Positions 43,106 to 52,909 are shown, numbered from the stretch's first letter. The stretch is 64,000 nt of DNA from Kovacikia minuta CCNUW1 (GCF_020091585.1 NZ_CP083582.1:6768536-6832535); one strand, 5' to 3'. Notes: generated from the letters alone by a model not told the origin. A program made the numbers and translations.

Positions 43106-43671
43106 AGCACTCTATTTCTACTAGAGTATTGATTGTTATAAGCATGATCGCTCTCCGCCTTGTATGCCGATCGTGCTAACAAACCGCTAATAACTTGTCT
43201 GATTCTTCTGCTACCTAAGATGAGTTCCAAAAAAGTTAGAAAAGCACTTTCCGACTTAGCCTGGAGGTAATATCTCTCATTATCAATGTGATAGTATTGA
43301 GCCTGCATTTTAATTTCTTCCCAAACCAGTTGCTCAAAACCAATTGAGACTGGGTAAAGAAAGTCTTCGTAATAAATGGTCAGTAAGGGAGATTTGTGGT
43401 CTAAGTTCTCGGCTCTAATGTTTAATGCGTAATTGTATTTGAAGGAAGTTTGAGTATCTGGATTGATTTTTGGTGTTTCCTGATCAACGGTGATATAAGG
43501 TTTGCCATTTGCCCTTAAGTGGGAATTCAACCCTTGATAGAGGAATACCTGAGTCAGAATATCCAACTTTACATTGGAGTCTAAAGGTTCTTCTAACAGG
43601 ATTTCCGAATTCAGTTTGAGTTCCTTCTCGCGTAAGATCGCATCCGGGAGTTTTACCTTCTCAAAACCCAT
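42991..43671 (-). CDS. Hypothetical protein with repeat-derived C-terminus, 226 aa
   Basis: From ATG 43671 the first 165 residues look like a real soluble protein: KVKLPDAILREKELKLNSEI, ILTQVFLYQGLNSHLRANGK, TSFKYNYALNIRAENLDHKS, FEQLVWEEIKMQAQYYHIDN, LTFLELILGSRRIRQVISGL. The remaining 45-60 residues are encoded in direct repeat E copy 2 and include two related units ending in PCLYN. The natural gene probably ended near residue 175 and lost its stop to the repeat, or the repeat tail was captured. Family unknown. Its DNA is AT-rich. Confidence 0.6.
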   Translation of the reverse strand: MGFEKVKLPDAILREKELKLNSEILLEEPLDSNVKLDILTQVFLYQGLNSHLRANGKPYITVDQETPKINPDTQTSFKYNYALNIRAENLDHKSPLLTIYYEDFLYPVSIGFEQLVWEEIKMQAQYYHIDNERYYLQAKSESAFLTFLELILGSRRIRQVISGLLARSAYKAESDHAYNNQYSSRNRVLAPCLYNQMGCQQPVYNHQCPGRSRVVPCLYNVDWVEE

Positions 43672-43865
43672 ACATTTACCCTTTGATTCCAGGATTTTCT
43701 GAGGCGATCGCTTTACCTCGATCGCCTTTCATCAGGGCTTGATATTTATTCTGTAGCCATGACTTAAATCACTGTTCATCCTTGCTCAGGGAACGATCCG
43801 GACGCCGTTCAGCTCTTCCAGAGATATTTACTTGCGTGGCTTTTTTGCTAGCAAAACGATGATTT

Positions 43866-44805
43866 TTACGGGCTATTTGCCCTGTCGCTACCCGTTGGTG
43901 CTACGCTGACCGCTTTCCTCAAATTCCCCTGGTGCGCCGCCAAAAGCCGATCGCCCTCATCCTTGCCCAAGCCCGTCCAGTGCATCAGGAGTGCCAGCTT
44001 TACCTTGCGTCCGCTTTGTTCCAACAGGTAGCCCGCATCCTCCCGGTTCAGGTCAGTCAGATCTTGCAGAATCCGGAGGGCGCGATCGTGCAGCTTTTTG
44101 TTCGTCACCGCCACATCCACCATGCGGTTGCCGTAGACCTTGCCCAACTGCACCATCGACCCGGTTGAGAGAATATTTAGCGCCAGCTTTGTGACCGTGC
44201 CCGCCTTCAGGCGGGTGGAACCTGCCAGAATTTCGGGTCCGACCAGAAGGCGAATATCCACATCCACCTGGGCGCTGACCTGCTCCGCTGGAACACAGGC
44301 AATGAAAATGGTAGTAGGCTACCCGTTGACGGGCTGCTTGCAGTGCACCATGCACATAGGGGGTGGTGCCGCCTGCGGTGATTCCAACAACCACATCCAG
44401 TTCGGTAATGTGACGATGGGCGATCGCCTCCATCCCGTCTTCCGCCTGGTCTTCCAGTTGTTCGGAACTGCGGATTAGTGCCCCTGCCCCCCCGGCGATG
44501 ATGCCCTGTACCTGTTCTGGCGGTGTGCAGAAGGTGGGTGGGCATTCTGCCGCATCCAGCACTCCCAACCGCCCACTGGTGCCTGCTCCCACATAAAATA
44601 ACCGTCCACCCTGATGCATCGCAGCAGCGATACGGTCAATTGCCGCCGCCAGGTCAATCCGGGCAGCGGCGATCGCCGCAATCACCCTGGCATCCTCCCG
44701 ATTAAACAAATCCACCAGTTCCAACGAACTCAACTGGTCGAGATTGTGACTTTCAGGATTCGCCTGTTCCGTCAGGAGGTGTCCCCGTTCTTCCAAGTTT
44801 TGCAT
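43866..44805 (-). pseudogene. murQ: MurQ, N-acetylmuramic acid 6-phosphate etherase, frameshifted near 44316
   Basis: MurQ recycles peptidoglycan by cleaving the lactyl ether of MurNAc-6-phosphate. N-terminal frame (44805 down to about 44316) has the SIS core AIDRIAAAMHQGGRLFYVGA, GTSGRLGVLDAAECPPTF and HRHITELDVVVGITAGGTTP. The conserved continuation (LLVGPEILAGSTRLKAGTV, LNILSTGSMVQLGKVYGN, HDRALRILQDLTDLNREDAG) lies in the next frame, which ends at 43866. Deleting one T in GCCTACTACC (44311-44320) restores the frame. So the gene is broken or there is one base error. It stands alone; no murNAc transport genes are nearby. Confidence 0.85.
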
Positions 44806-44882
44806 ACCGCTCCTGATGGGTAAGGATAAAGGATAAAGGATAAGCGATAAAAAGGTGTATTTAGCCTTTATCCTTCATCCTG

Positions 44883-45299
44883 TTACAACAGCCCCTCCAA
44901 CTGACGCCGAATTCGTTCTAAGTCGGCATCTGCCATTGGTTCTTCGTCTTCTAAACCGAGATCTTTGTCCTCCAGTTCTGACTCAACACTCCAGTCTGGT
45001 TTGTCAACATTCGTTTCAGGGGGAACCATCAGCAACCGTTCGGCATCGCTTTGCGGTACGAAGCCTTTGGGCACCAACTGGGAGTGATATCCGGCGCTTT
45101 CGCAGAATTCTTCAATCTCCTGCTGATCCAATGCTTCTATCGTAGAGGTTGGAAAATCCTGCGCCTCCAGTAGAAGCGCATAGCGGGTTGCATCATCCTC
45201 GTCTTCAAACATCAGAACCAGATTGCGATCGCCAACCCGGATGGTGTGGATACCTTCGTTTTCCGTTCGAGCGTTGAATAGTAGAACAAACACCTGCAT
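44883..45299 (-). CDS. DUF3110 domain protein
   Basis: A 138-residue cyanobacterial protein. From ATG 45299 the sequence MQVFVLLFNARTENEGIHTI, VGDRNLVLMFEDEDDATRYA, LLLEAQDFPTSTIEALD is the compact DUF3110 domain found in cyanobacteria and some plant plastids; a Glu/Asp-rich tail follows. Function unknown. A longer frame (from 45419) is repeat-encoded and lacks RBS support. It lies immediately downstream of the murQ pseudogene on the same strand, with 80 bases of heptads between. Confidence 0.85.
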   Translation of the reverse strand: MQVFVLLFNARTENEGIHTIRVGDRNLVLMFEDEDDATRYALLLEAQDFPTSTIEALDQQEIEEFCESAGYHSQLVPKGFVPQSDAERLLMVPPETNVDKPDWSVESELEDKDLGLEDEEPMADADLERIRRQLEGLL

Positions 45300-45727
45300 G
45301 ATATGAGATTTTGTTTGAGGGAGTAGGAGGGGGGTAGGGGCTAGGAGAGTTATGAGTTTTAAGTTATGAGTTTTAAGTTGAAGGAAAAGGGAGAGGAGAC
45401 AAAGGGTTGAAGAAATCAAGGAATGGATAAACCTTTCATGGATTTGTCAAAATTCCTGTGTCAGATCTGAAAGGCAGTCAAGGCTTCGACGTGAGCGCTC
45501 AGCCAAACGGAATCAAGGGAGAGTCAGACATGGATTTCTGAACAAACCCGTTTTCATCCTTTATCCTTTCCTGACACCTGACACCTGACACCTGACACCT
45601 AACACCTAACACCTTCTTAATCTTAATGAAGTTCGCGTCCACTAATGTGGAAATCACTCAAGCAAATTCACCCATCCCGCTTAAAAATAGACTAGTCTGG
45701 CTGTAAATTTTCTTGGAGGGAAGGGCT
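45300..45727. other. Gene-free stretch with heptads and shared 22-mer
   Basis: 45355-45385 agttttaagttatg repeats; 45480-45510 holds GGCTTCGACGTGAGCGCTCAGC, the reverse complement of a segment near 13896; 45565-45613 has cctgaca/acaccta heptads. 45620-45700 is unique and probably holds the promoter of the DUF3352 gene. Confidence 0.55.
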
Positions 45728-47620
45728 TTGCTGCGTTGTTTTTCTGTGTTGATGCTGGCTACGATCGCACTCCCTGGTTATGCGGTTGCTCAGACTCCCG
45801 CCCCCAAAGCTCCCCCCCAGGCTGCGACTGCGCTACCAGCCAATACCCCTGGTGTGTTGCTGCTCAACACAGATGCGGCAGCGTGGCAAACGCTGAGTCG
45901 CTTTAACCCCTTCCCGACAAAATCTTTGTTACCCTTCACGTTGCCGCTGGCGGCGGCTGGTCAGGATATTCAGTCCTGGTTGGGAGATCAAGTGGCGATC
46001 GCACTTTTGCCCACCACTTCCAGCGATGACTCCTTTGGTAGCAACATCGTCATGCTGGCACCCATTAAAAATACCAGCAATTTCAATACCTTTTTGACCA
46101 AGCTCAAAGCGATTCAGGGACAACCTCAAATTGAGCGCGATTATAAAGGTGTCACTATTTTGCAATGGTCATTGCCGAGTTTTGCCCCAGAGGCTCCCCA
46201 GCCTGAGAGTCCGGAAGACCCGGATACTGAATCGGAGCAAACCTTCTTGCCCCAGTTCAGGCAGGCGTTCCCTGGTTCAGCGCAGAGGCAATTCGTCCCC
46301 CTGCCAGCTACAGGTTTTACCCTCCAAACTAAAGCCATCAAACCCGGCGGCAGCCTACTTAAACCTGGAGTGGAGAATCTTCCACCATTTCCTGCCATCC
46401 CCCAACCTGGGGGAAAGGGGAGAACACGGGTTTTGGCGATCGCGCTGTTACCAGACAATGTGGCGATCGCCAGTCAGTCTGTGACGTTGGAACGTCTAAT
46501 CGATGCCCGCCTGGAGGGAGGCACTTCCCTGGCACAAAATCCATTGTTTCTGCGGACAGTGAACCATCCCCAGTTTGGGCGATCGCTCCTGGTTGGCTAC
46601 GGTGAAATTGCCAGCTTTACTCGACTTCTCGCCAACTTCTATAAGAGCATTCCTGGACTGTCCCCGGTGTCACCGATCCTGAGTGAGAGCCAAATTAATA
46701 AGTTCACTCAGGTTTACAACACGATCGATACCCATCTCTGGGTGCAACCCGAAGGAATTCACGGGCAAACCAATCTCTACTACACAAAACCCCAACCCCA
46801 GTGGGTAACCTCTGCTGAACCCAATGCAAACCAGATTTTGAGCCGTCTACCTGCTGCTACCTATGTTTCGGCAAATAGTCGTAACTTCAAACAACAGTGG
46901 CAAAACATGGTTGAGGCAGGGCAGTATGACCCGGTTAGCCAGGATTTTGTCGTGAGTATGCGAAAAACCGTTCCGTCCCTGATTGGACTCGACCTGGAAA
47001 AGGATTTGCTGCCCTGGATGGATGGGGAGTACACCTTTTTCCTATTTCCGACCCAAGGGGGGTTATTTAATTACATTTCTCCCGACTTCAATCTGGGTTT
47101 GGGGTTGATGGTGCAAACCAGCGATCGCCCCGCTGCTGAAGCCGCCCTCAAGAAACTCGATCAATTTGTTCAGTCCCAATCGCGAGGAGAGGTGTCCATT
47201 GTGCCACGCTTGATCAAAGGACAACCCGTGGTGAGTTGGGAGGGCAGACAAAAAGACAAAATTCTGAGTATTTTTTCCCACGGTTGGGTCGGTCGCGACA
47301 CACTTGTGGTCACGACGGGGACGGGACCAATGGCAGCACTAAACCCAAAACCTTATCTGCCGTTGCACCTCAATTACACGTTTAAAACAGCAACTGAAAG
47401 TTTGCCAGCTCCCAATGATGGCTACTTTTACATCAACATGGGGTCTTCGCTGGCACTCCTCTATGGGTTGATCCTGCCTTCGGTACCCCAAACCTATGCA
47501 CCCTTTGTGCAACAGGTGCAACAAGTTTTAGGTACACTGCGCAGTGTTAGCACAACTACCTCCGCCACCGCTGACGCACAACGCGTTGATTCGCTCTGGG
47601 TGTTAAAGACGGTCAAGTAA
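45728..47620 (+). CDS. DUF3352 domain exported protein
   Basis: A 630-residue protein. I choose the TTG at 45728 because GGAGGG (45715-45720) is 7 nt upstream; another TTG at 45713 would put the RBS inside the gene. A signal peptide follows (CFSVLMLATIALPGYAVAQ). Then a mostly beta/alpha domain: LPANTPGVLLLNTDAAAWQT, QSWLGDQVAIALLPTTSSDD, NIVMLAPIKNTSNFNTFLTK, LLVGYGEIASFTRLLANFYK, LLPWMDGEYTFFLFPTQGGL. DUF3352 proteins are common, secreted and uncharacterised in cyanobacteria. No interaction partner is evident from the neighbourhood. Confidence 0.85.
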   Translation: MLRCFSVLMLATIALPGYAVAQTPAPKAPPQAATALPANTPGVLLLNTDAAAWQTLSRFNPFPTKSLLPFTLPLAAAGQDIQSWLGDQVAIALLPTTSSDDSFGSNIVMLAPIKNTSNFNTFLTKLKAIQGQPQIERDYKGVTILQWSLPSFAPEAPQPESPEDPDTESEQTFLPQFRQAFPGSAQRQFVPLPATGFTLQTKAIKPGGSLLKPGVENLPPFPAIPQPGGKGRTRVLAIALLPDNVAIASQSVTLERLIDARLEGGTSLAQNPLFLRTVNHPQFGRSLLVGYGEIASFTRLLANFYKSIPGLSPVSPILSESQINKFTQVYNTIDTHLWVQPEGIHGQTNLYYTKPQPQWVTSAEPNANQILSRLPAATYVSANSRNFKQQWQNMVEAGQYDPVSQDFVVSMRKTVPSLIGLDLEKDLLPWMDGEYTFFLFPTQGGLFNYISPDFNLGLGLMVQTSDRPAAEAALKKLDQFVQSQSRGEVSIVPRLIKGQPVVSWEGRQKDKILSIFSHGWVGRDTLVVTTGTGPMAALNPKPYLPLHLNYTFKTATESLPAPNDGYFYINMGSSLALLYGLILPSVPQTYAPFVQQVQQVLGTLRSVSTTTSATADAQRVDSLWVLKTVK

Positions 47621-47653
47621 TCGAGGAAATGAGTTTGTCATTGGTCATCTGTC

Positions 47654-48269
47654 ATGAAAATTGCCATTGTCACATTTGAGGGCTTCAACGAAATCGATTC
47701 GTTTGTAGCGCTCAATCTTTTGAACCGTGTCAAACAGGCAGGATGGCAAGCGGTTATTGTTGCCCCCAGCGATCGCGTTACTTCCATGAATGGAGTCACG
47801 ATCCACGACCCAGCAGCCACTCTCGGTTGTGAATCAAGCGGATGCTGTGTTGTTTGGGAGTGGCAAACTTACCCGAACCGTCGTTCAAGACCAGCAATTA
47901 ATGTCCAGGTTTCACCTTCAGCCATCGCATCAACTCATTGGTTCACAATGTTCCGGGGCATTGATCCTGAAGCACCTGGGCTTAGTCGAAAATACCTCCA
48001 TTTGTACCGATCTGGTCACACGATCGTGGCTGCTTGAGTTGGGTGCCGATGTCCTGAATCAGCCCTTTGTCGCGACAGGGAATGTTGCCACTGCGGGTGG
48101 TTGCTTCTCTGCTTTATATCTAGCTGGATGGGTAATTTATCGAAGTTTGGGGCGAGAGGCTGTCCTGGAAGCTCTCAGTTACGTCGCACCTGTTGGTGAT
48201 CAACAAAGTTTCATTGCGTCTGTTATTGCTGGCGTTGAACAGGGAATCTTTCGATTCCCTGCCACCTGA
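47654..48269 (+). pseudogene. DJ-1/PfpI family protein, frameshifted near 47808
   Basis: The N-terminal half (MKIAIVTFEGFNEIDSFVAL, VIVAPSDRVTSMNGVTIH) is in one frame; the C-terminal half (QPLSVVNQADAVLFGSG, QLMSRFHLQPSHQLIGSQCS, GGCFSALYLAGWVIYRSLGR) continues in the next frame to 48269. The nucleophile-elbow CS-G is in the second part (SQCSGAL). Removing one base from CACGACCCAG (47804-47813) joins them as VTIHAQQPLSVVNQ. PfpI-like proteins include chaperones, deglycases and amidotransferase-like enzymes. Convergent with the CYTH gene. Confidence 0.8.
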
Positions 48270-48291
48270 AACCGCCCACCCAGCATCTACT

Positions 48292-48756
48292 CTAGTTCCA
48301 GCGACTAAAGGGATGCTTTGCCAGATTGGCGTTGAAGTAGCGGGAGTCATGGGAAACTTCCTCACCAATCCAGTCGGGGAGGGCTATCGCCTGATTGGGG
48401 TCAGTTAACTCAACCTCTGCCACAATTAAACCCTGATTTTCACCCTCGAATTCGTCAATTTCCCAAATGAACCCTTCCCACTCCACCCTGTACCGCATTT
48501 TCTCAATTAAAGGGGGGGCACACAGGGATTGCAGCATCTCCAGGGCGTCTGCCAGCGGAATCGAATATTCATATTCAAGTCGAGCAATTCCCGTGGTTGG
48601 CCCCTTAATGGTCAAATATGCCTGATTCCCAACAACCCGCACCCGCACCGTTTTTTCGCCCGCAGCAATGTAGCCCTGGCAATAGCGCGAACCAGCCCCC
48701 AGAGATCGCCAGCGATCGCCCTTAACCAAAAATTTGCGCTCAATCTCGACAGACAC
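48292..48756 (-). CDS. CYTH domain protein
   Basis: A 154-residue protein of the CYTH superfamily (adenylate cyclase CyaB/thiamine triphosphatase type). The signature EIERKFLV is at the start, followed by a series of beta strands with conserved Arg/Lys/Glu (KTVRVRVVGNQAYLTIKGPT, YEYSIPLADALEMLQSL, RYRVEWEGFIWEIDEFEGEN, VAEVELTDPNQA), which line a metal- and triphosphate-binding tunnel. Likely activity: hydrolysis of inorganic triphosphate or a nucleotide triphosphate. Short and complete; downstream of the kinase gene on the same strand with heptads between. Confidence 0.9.
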   Translation of the reverse strand: MSVEIERKFLVKGDRWRSLGAGSRYCQGYIAAGEKTVRVRVVGNQAYLTIKGPTTGIARLEYEYSIPLADALEMLQSLCAPPLIEKMRYRVEWEGFIWEIDEFEGENQGLIVAEVELTDPNQAIALPDWIGEEVSHDSRYFNANLAKHPFSRWN

Positions 48757-48798
48757 CTACTCCCTACCCCCTATCACCTGCCACCTATCACCTACCAC
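48757..48798. repeat. Heptad repeats (cctatca/ccaccta type)
   Basis: Six tandem units between the CYTH gene and the kinase gene. Confidence 0.75.
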
Positions 48799-49782
48799 CT
48801 AACTTGGCTGCTGTTTCAGGTACAAAAAAGCTTCCACCTCAGCGGCGGTGGGTTGGGCGGCAATTGCCCCCGGTTTGGTGGCGGTTAAAGCACCCATTGC
48901 GCTGGCATATTGCACAATTTCGGAAGCAATGGTGGGGTCGCTAAGGCTACGGATACCATGCTGGCAGAGTTGGTGCAGCAGCCCAGCGACGAAACTATCC
49001 CCCGCCCCTGTCGTGTCTTCCACTTCCACAGCAAATGCGGGCAGTTTACCCTCATTCTCCCCCAGGTAATACGCACAACCCTTCTCACCCGCGGTCACAA
49101 TCACCCCCTCAAGATTACCCACACGATGGGCAATTACCCCTGGTTCCGTAGTGCCATACAGCCATTCGGCTTCTTCTTCGGAGAGTTTCAGAAAATCAGC
49201 ATAGCTGACCAAATCGTGAATCATGGCTGGAGCGATCGCAGGATCTTTCCAAAAAACGGGTCGCCAGTTCACATCGATCAGGATTTTGACGTAATTTTGA
49301 TCGGCTAAATCTAGTGCTTGCAGAATTGCCGATCGAGCTTCCGGGTATGCCAGTTCCAGGGTGCCTAACACCAGAAATTCAGCCTTTTCAAAGGACGCTA
49401 CTGGTAAATTGGCTGCCTGCAAATGGGTATCTGCAAAGGTGGCTGTATCGTTCTCACCAAACCCCGCAAAGTGGCGCTCACCCGTCTCCGATCGCACCAC
49501 GTAAACAGCCCGGGTTGGAGCCGTTGGATGCCGCTGAATACCCGTTTCATCCACCCCAATTTCCTCTAGAAGCTTCACCAGAGACGCTCCCAAATCGTCC
49601 TGCCCAACACAGCCAATAAACCCTGCCAGGGTTCCCAACTTCGTCAACCCACACGCCACGTTGGCAGGCGCTCCTCCTGGATAAGGCGTCCAGGATTTTA
49701 CCTGTTCCAGAGGCAATCCTGGTTGATCAGAAAGGAAATCATACAAAATTTCACCAAGGCAGAGAACGCGGGGTTGAGTCAC
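48799..49782 (-). CDS. PfkB-family carbohydrate kinase, probably fructokinase
   Basis: A 327-residue ribokinase-fold kinase. Motifs: LCLGEILYDFLSDQPGLPLE, the PfkB signature 1 PGGAPANVACGLTKLG, VGQDDLGASLVKLLEEIG, and signature 2 with catalytic Asp DTTGAGDSFVAGLLHQL. The sequence is closest to bacterial and plant fructokinases, judging from RAVYVVRSETGERHFAGFGE. It phosphorylates a hexose (fructose most likely) with ATP and may feed glycolysis from sucrose cleavage. No sucrose gene is near. Confidence 0.9.
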   Translation of the reverse strand: MTQPRVLCLGEILYDFLSDQPGLPLEQVKSWTPYPGGAPANVACGLTKLGTLAGFIGCVGQDDLGASLVKLLEEIGVDETGIQRHPTAPTRAVYVVRSETGERHFAGFGENDTATFADTHLQAANLPVASFEKAEFLVLGTLELAYPEARSAILQALDLADQNYVKILIDVNWRPVFWKDPAIAPAMIHDLVSYADFLKLSEEEAEWLYGTTEPGVIAHRVGNLEGVIVTAGEKGCAYYLGENEGKLPAFAVEVEDTTGAGDSFVAGLLHQLCQHGIRSLSDPTIASEIVQYASAMGALTATKPGAIAAQPTAAEVEAFLYLKQQPS

Positions 49783-50079
49783 AGCAGCATTCCTTATGGG
49801 TCTTAAATTCCTTGCTTCATGACTGTAAACTTTCCTCTAGCCTGAAGTCGAGATTTTGTGTCTTTATCAACATTATCTAATGCCATGCTCAATATTCCTT
49901 CATAATATTTAATCTCCCATCCCCAATTTCCCCAACCACCTGCCAACCTACCACCTGTAGCATGGCCGACCAGGGTTAGAACCATTGAACGTTGAACTGG
50001 CTCCATATGGGTCATTCACCTTCTGTGCTCTACCTTCTGTCTCCTGCCTTTCGCTGTCTCACTTATCAGTTCCAATAAA

Positions 50080-50103
50080 AAAGAGGTCAAAAAAGACCTC
50101 TTT
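50080..50103 (-). terminator. Terminator of the apc operon
   Basis: AAAGAGGTC and GACCTCTTT form a 9-bp stem with a 6-base loop. On the minus strand the stem is followed by TTTATTGG after an A/T pair-rich arm, 50 bases downstream of apcC. Confidence 0.85.
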
Positions 50104-50152
50104 CGGTTGCATCGGTGAGTTGAAACTTGAGCCAGAACGTCTGAATCGTGAA

Positions 50153-50359
50153 CTAAAGTAATCCGGTATTGGTTCCGGGCTTGCCAGTTGCCAGTTCAAC
50201 CTTGACAATTTTGCCGCCCATTTTCATAATGCGTTGCTGTTCCCGGAACCAGTTATCGTAGGGAACTAGTTTGGTAAAGTAGGTGTTCTGAAGTTCCCGC
50301 TGGGTGCGAATACGGGTTTGGCTGGGAACACAGGCAGTCACCTTAAACATGCGCGCCAT
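50153..50359 (-). CDS. apcC: ApcC, phycobilisome core linker LC7.8
   Basis: A 68-residue core linker: ARMFKVTACVPSQTRIRTQR, ELQNTYFTKLVPYDNWFREQ, QRIMKMGGKIVKVELATGKP. It sits inside an allophycocyanin trimer of the phycobilisome core and tunes its absorption. It is the last gene of apcA-apcB-apcC, separated from apcB by 317 bases, which is longer than usual, and has its own good RBS (GGAG). Terminator follows. Confidence 0.97.
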   Translation of the reverse strand: MARMFKVTACVPSQTRIRTQRELQNTYFTKLVPYDNWFREQQRIMKMGGKIVKVELATGKPGTNTGLL

Positions 50360-50676
50360 AAGAATTATCTCTCCTGGGTTGGTTAAGAAATTTTGGATCT
50401 GAAGAAAAAGTCGGTAATGGTTTAAATTGATTCAGTGCGTCTAATTCAGTGCGTCTAATTCAGCAAGCCTGAAATACGCTGCAACCGAGTTAAAAGCAAG
50501 GACTGAAAGTCGAGAATCAATATTAGACCGTTAAAGCAAGCCTACCAGATGAAGGAGCCTTTGGCGAGCTAACACTCATTCCAGACTTCCAGACCTCACA
50601 AAAATTAGGTTGTAGGTTGCAGGTTGTAGGTTGTAGGTTCTCCCCTAACACCTAACACCTGTCACCTGACCCCTAA
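50360..50676. other. Gene-free stretch between apcB and apcC
   Basis: 50610-50670 holds ttgtagg and ctaacac/ctgacac heptads. 50430-50560 is unique with ttcagtgcgtctaa repeated twice (about 50432 and 50447). It may contain a processing or attenuation element that sets the lower apcC level, but no clear hairpin terminator is visible. Confidence 0.5.
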
Positions 50677-51165
50677 TTAGCTTAAGCCAGAGGAGATGTA
50701 GTCGAGGTAAACACCGAGTTCCTTACCCGCATCGGAACCAACCAAACCTGCTGCAACTTCTTTGATTGCTTGAATGGCATTCACGGTAGCACCAACAGGT
50801 ACACCCAGAGAATTGTAGGTTTCCTTCAAACCGTTGAGTACACGCTCATCGAGGATGGAAGGATCGCCAGCTAGCATGGCATAGGTTGCATAGCGCAGGT
50901 AGTAGTCGAGGTCGCGGATGCAAGCAGCATAGCGACGGGTGGTGTACATGTTGCCACCGGGACGGGTGATGTCAGAGTACAGCAGCGACTTGGCAACAGC
51001 TTCTTTGATGATTGCTGATGCATTTGCACTGATGGTGCCTGCTGCCCGAACGCGCAGTTCACCGGTACCGAAGTAAGCTTTCAGCTTATCTAGAGCGGTG
51101 CTGTCCAGATATTTGCCCTGAACGTCGGCAGAGTTAATAACAGAAGTGATTGCGTCTTGTGCCAT
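50677..51165 (-). CDS. apcB: ApcB, allophycocyanin beta subunit
   Basis: A 162-residue globin-like phycobiliprotein: [20 protein letters not shown], with the chromophore Cys in [20 protein letters not shown] (about Cys82) and the methylated Asn in GGNMYTTRR. Pairs with ApcA to form the allophycocyanin core of the phycobilisome. Length is standard. RBS is weak but the start is fixed by homology. It follows apcA by 75 bases. Confidence 0.98.
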   Translation of the reverse strand: MAQDAITSVINSADVQGKYLDSTALDKLKAYFGTGELRVRAAGTISANASAIIKEAVAKSLLYSDITRPGGNMYTTRRYAACIRDLDYYLRYATYAMLAGDPSILDERVLNGLKETYNSLGVPVGATVNAIQAIKEVAAGLVGSDAGKELGVYLDYISSGLS

Positions 51166-51239
51166 GATTTTGAATCCTTAGTGTTGCGTACTTAGAGTTG
51201 CGTAATCTTCAAATACTTAGCGATGTGCAGAAACAATCA

Positions 51240-51725
51240 TTACTGCAAAGCACCAATGATGTAGTCGAAATAAGCACCTGCTTCAGCCGCATCTTCACCA
51301 GAAAGGAGAGAGCTAGCAACGCTCTTGAGACCACGAACACCTTCGCCAACCGCAGCGATCGGGGTACCCAGGGAGGAGTACATTTCACGCACGCCCACGA
51401 TACCGATTTCTTCGATCGGGGTGATGTCGCCGGAAACGATTCCGTAGGTAACCAGACGCAGGTAGTAGTCCAGGTCACGCAGGCAGGTAGCGGTCATTTC
51501 TTCGCCATAAGCGTTTCCACCGGGAGAAACAACATCAGGGCGCTTTTGGAACAGTTGATCGCCAGCTTGCTTCACGATCCGCTCACGAGAGTCGGTCAGG
51601 GTTTGAGCGATCCGCAGGCGCTTTTCACCACTGGTAACAAAGCTCTTGATCCGATCGAGTTCACCGGGGCTGAGGTAGCGAGCTTCAGCATCTGCATTCA
51701 CGATTGATTTCGTGACAATACTCAT
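51240..51725 (-). CDS. apcA: ApcA, allophycocyanin alpha subunit
   Basis: A 161-residue phycobiliprotein: [20 protein letters not shown], chromophore Cys in [20 protein letters not shown] (about Cys81), and C-terminal [19 protein letters not shown] lies upstream. First gene of the operon as seen here; apcE, which often precedes apcA, is absent and the next gene upstream is map in the opposite direction, so apcE must be elsewhere. The 319-base divergent region with map contains the promoter. Confidence 0.98.
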   Translation of the reverse strand: MSIVTKSIVNADAEARYLSPGELDRIKSFVTSGEKRLRIAQTLTDSRERIVKQAGDQLFQKRPDVVSPGGNAYGEEMTATCLRDLDYYLRLVTYGIVSGDITPIEEIGIVGVREMYSSLGTPIAAVGEGVRGLKSVASSLLSGEDAAEAGAYFDYIIGALQ

Positions 51726-52044
51726 TGATGGATTCCTCCAGAAGAATGTAACCGATTATGTTACTGATTGTTTTTAAGGAAATGGGAATTCCCCATTTAG
51801 GCTTCTAAGCCTACCTTTAGACTTAGTTGCCTTCCGGAAATCATTTTGCGGCATTGGGTTCACCCTCCTGATTGGCTCGCAATAGTTTGTAACATTTCTC
51901 CTCAGGTTTATGAATCTAAACCCATCTTTAAAGAAGTGTGCTTCCCCTAAGGAGATCCATTTTCCCGTCTTCTGTAGGGACAGGGGCAATTTAAGTTACG
52001 GTATAAGGAAGCAGCCTCTTTGAAACTCCCTCCTAAGAAATCGC
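51726..52044. other. Divergent promoter region of apcA and map
   Basis: 319 bases of unique sequence with no repeat array and no convincing gene. A short ATTCCC/GGGAAT pairing lies near 51785. Light-responsive phycobilisome promoters often have long leaders; I cannot mark the boxes safely. Confidence 0.45.
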
Positions 52045-52869
52045 ATGAATTTTCTCACCCAGTTGCTTAGCCAACCTGCGCTTCCTTCACTGAAAAAAAG
52101 CCGCCGCGGAGGTGAAATTAAATCTCCAGCTGAAATCGAAATCATGCGGCAGGCAGCCAAAATTGTGGCAACTGTGCTGAAGGAAATTTCTGAACTGGTT
52201 AAGCCTGGCATGACAACGGCTGATCTGGATGCCTATGCCGAAAAGCGGATTCGTGAAATGGGCGCAACCCCTAGTTTCAAGGGTTATCACGGGTTCCCCG
52301 CCTCAATTTGCTCCAGCATCAACCATGAGGTCGTTCATGGGATTCCCAGTCGGAAGAAGGTAATCCGTCCAGGGGATGTGTTGAAGGTGGATACGGGTGC
52401 CTATTTTGAGGGCTTCCACGGTGATTCTTGTATCACGATTCCGGTTGGCAAAGTTACGCCTGAAGCTGCCCGCTTAATTAAAGTGGCGGAGGAAGCCCTC
52501 TATAAAGGCATTGAACAGGTGCGGGCAGGGGCTTATTTATTGGATTTGGCAGGGGCCATTGAGGATCATGTCAAGGCTAACGACTATACGGTCGTCGAAG
52601 ATTTTACTGGGCATGGGGTGGGTCGAAATTTGCATGAAGAACCGTCGGTATTTAACTTCCGTACCCACCAGATGCCTAACGTCAAACTGAAGGCGGGGAT
52701 GACTCTGGCGATCGAACCCATCGTCAATGCAGGTTCCAAATTCACCCGCACCCTCTACGATCGCTGGACTGCGGTAACGGTGGATAACGCCCTTTCTGCC
52801 CAGTTTGAACACACTGTTCTGGTTACAGAAGACGGCTACGAAATCCTTACCGATCGCACCGGGCTATAA
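52045..52869 (+). CDS. map: Methionine aminopeptidase, type I
   Basis: Removes the initiator Met from proteins. The 274-residue protein has the metal ligands of a pita-bread fold: [19 protein letters not shown] (two Asp), [12 protein letters not shown] (His), [11 protein letters not shown] (Glu) and [12 protein letters not shown] (Glu), and the substrate loop [20 protein letters not shown]. An N-terminal extension of about 30 residues precedes the catalytic part ([16 protein letters not shown]), as in some cyanobacterial forms. It is a single gene. Cyanobacteria often encode several maps. Confidence 0.96.
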   Translation: MNFLTQLLSQPALPSLKKSRRGGEIKSPAEIEIMRQAAKIVATVLKEISELVKPGMTTADLDAYAEKRIREMGATPSFKGYHGFPASICSSINHEVVHGIPSRKKVIRPGDVLKVDTGAYFEGFHGDSCITIPVGKVTPEAARLIKVAEEALYKGIEQVRAGAYLLDLAGAIEDHVKANDYTVVEDFTGHGVGRNLHEEPSVFNFRTHQMPNVKLKAGMTLAIEPIVNAGSKFTRTLYDRWTAVTVDNALSAQFEHTVLVTEDGYEILTDRTGL

Positions 52870-52909
52870 CGGGCTAGAAACAGTCAATCTTCTGCCCTCT
52901 GCCTTCTTC

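Noticed and set aside
49803-50015. A 70-codon minus-strand frame between apcC and the kinase
   Set aside because: Part of the frame is repeat-derived (Gly/Trp-rich GGRLAGGWGNWGW), no RBS and no known pattern.
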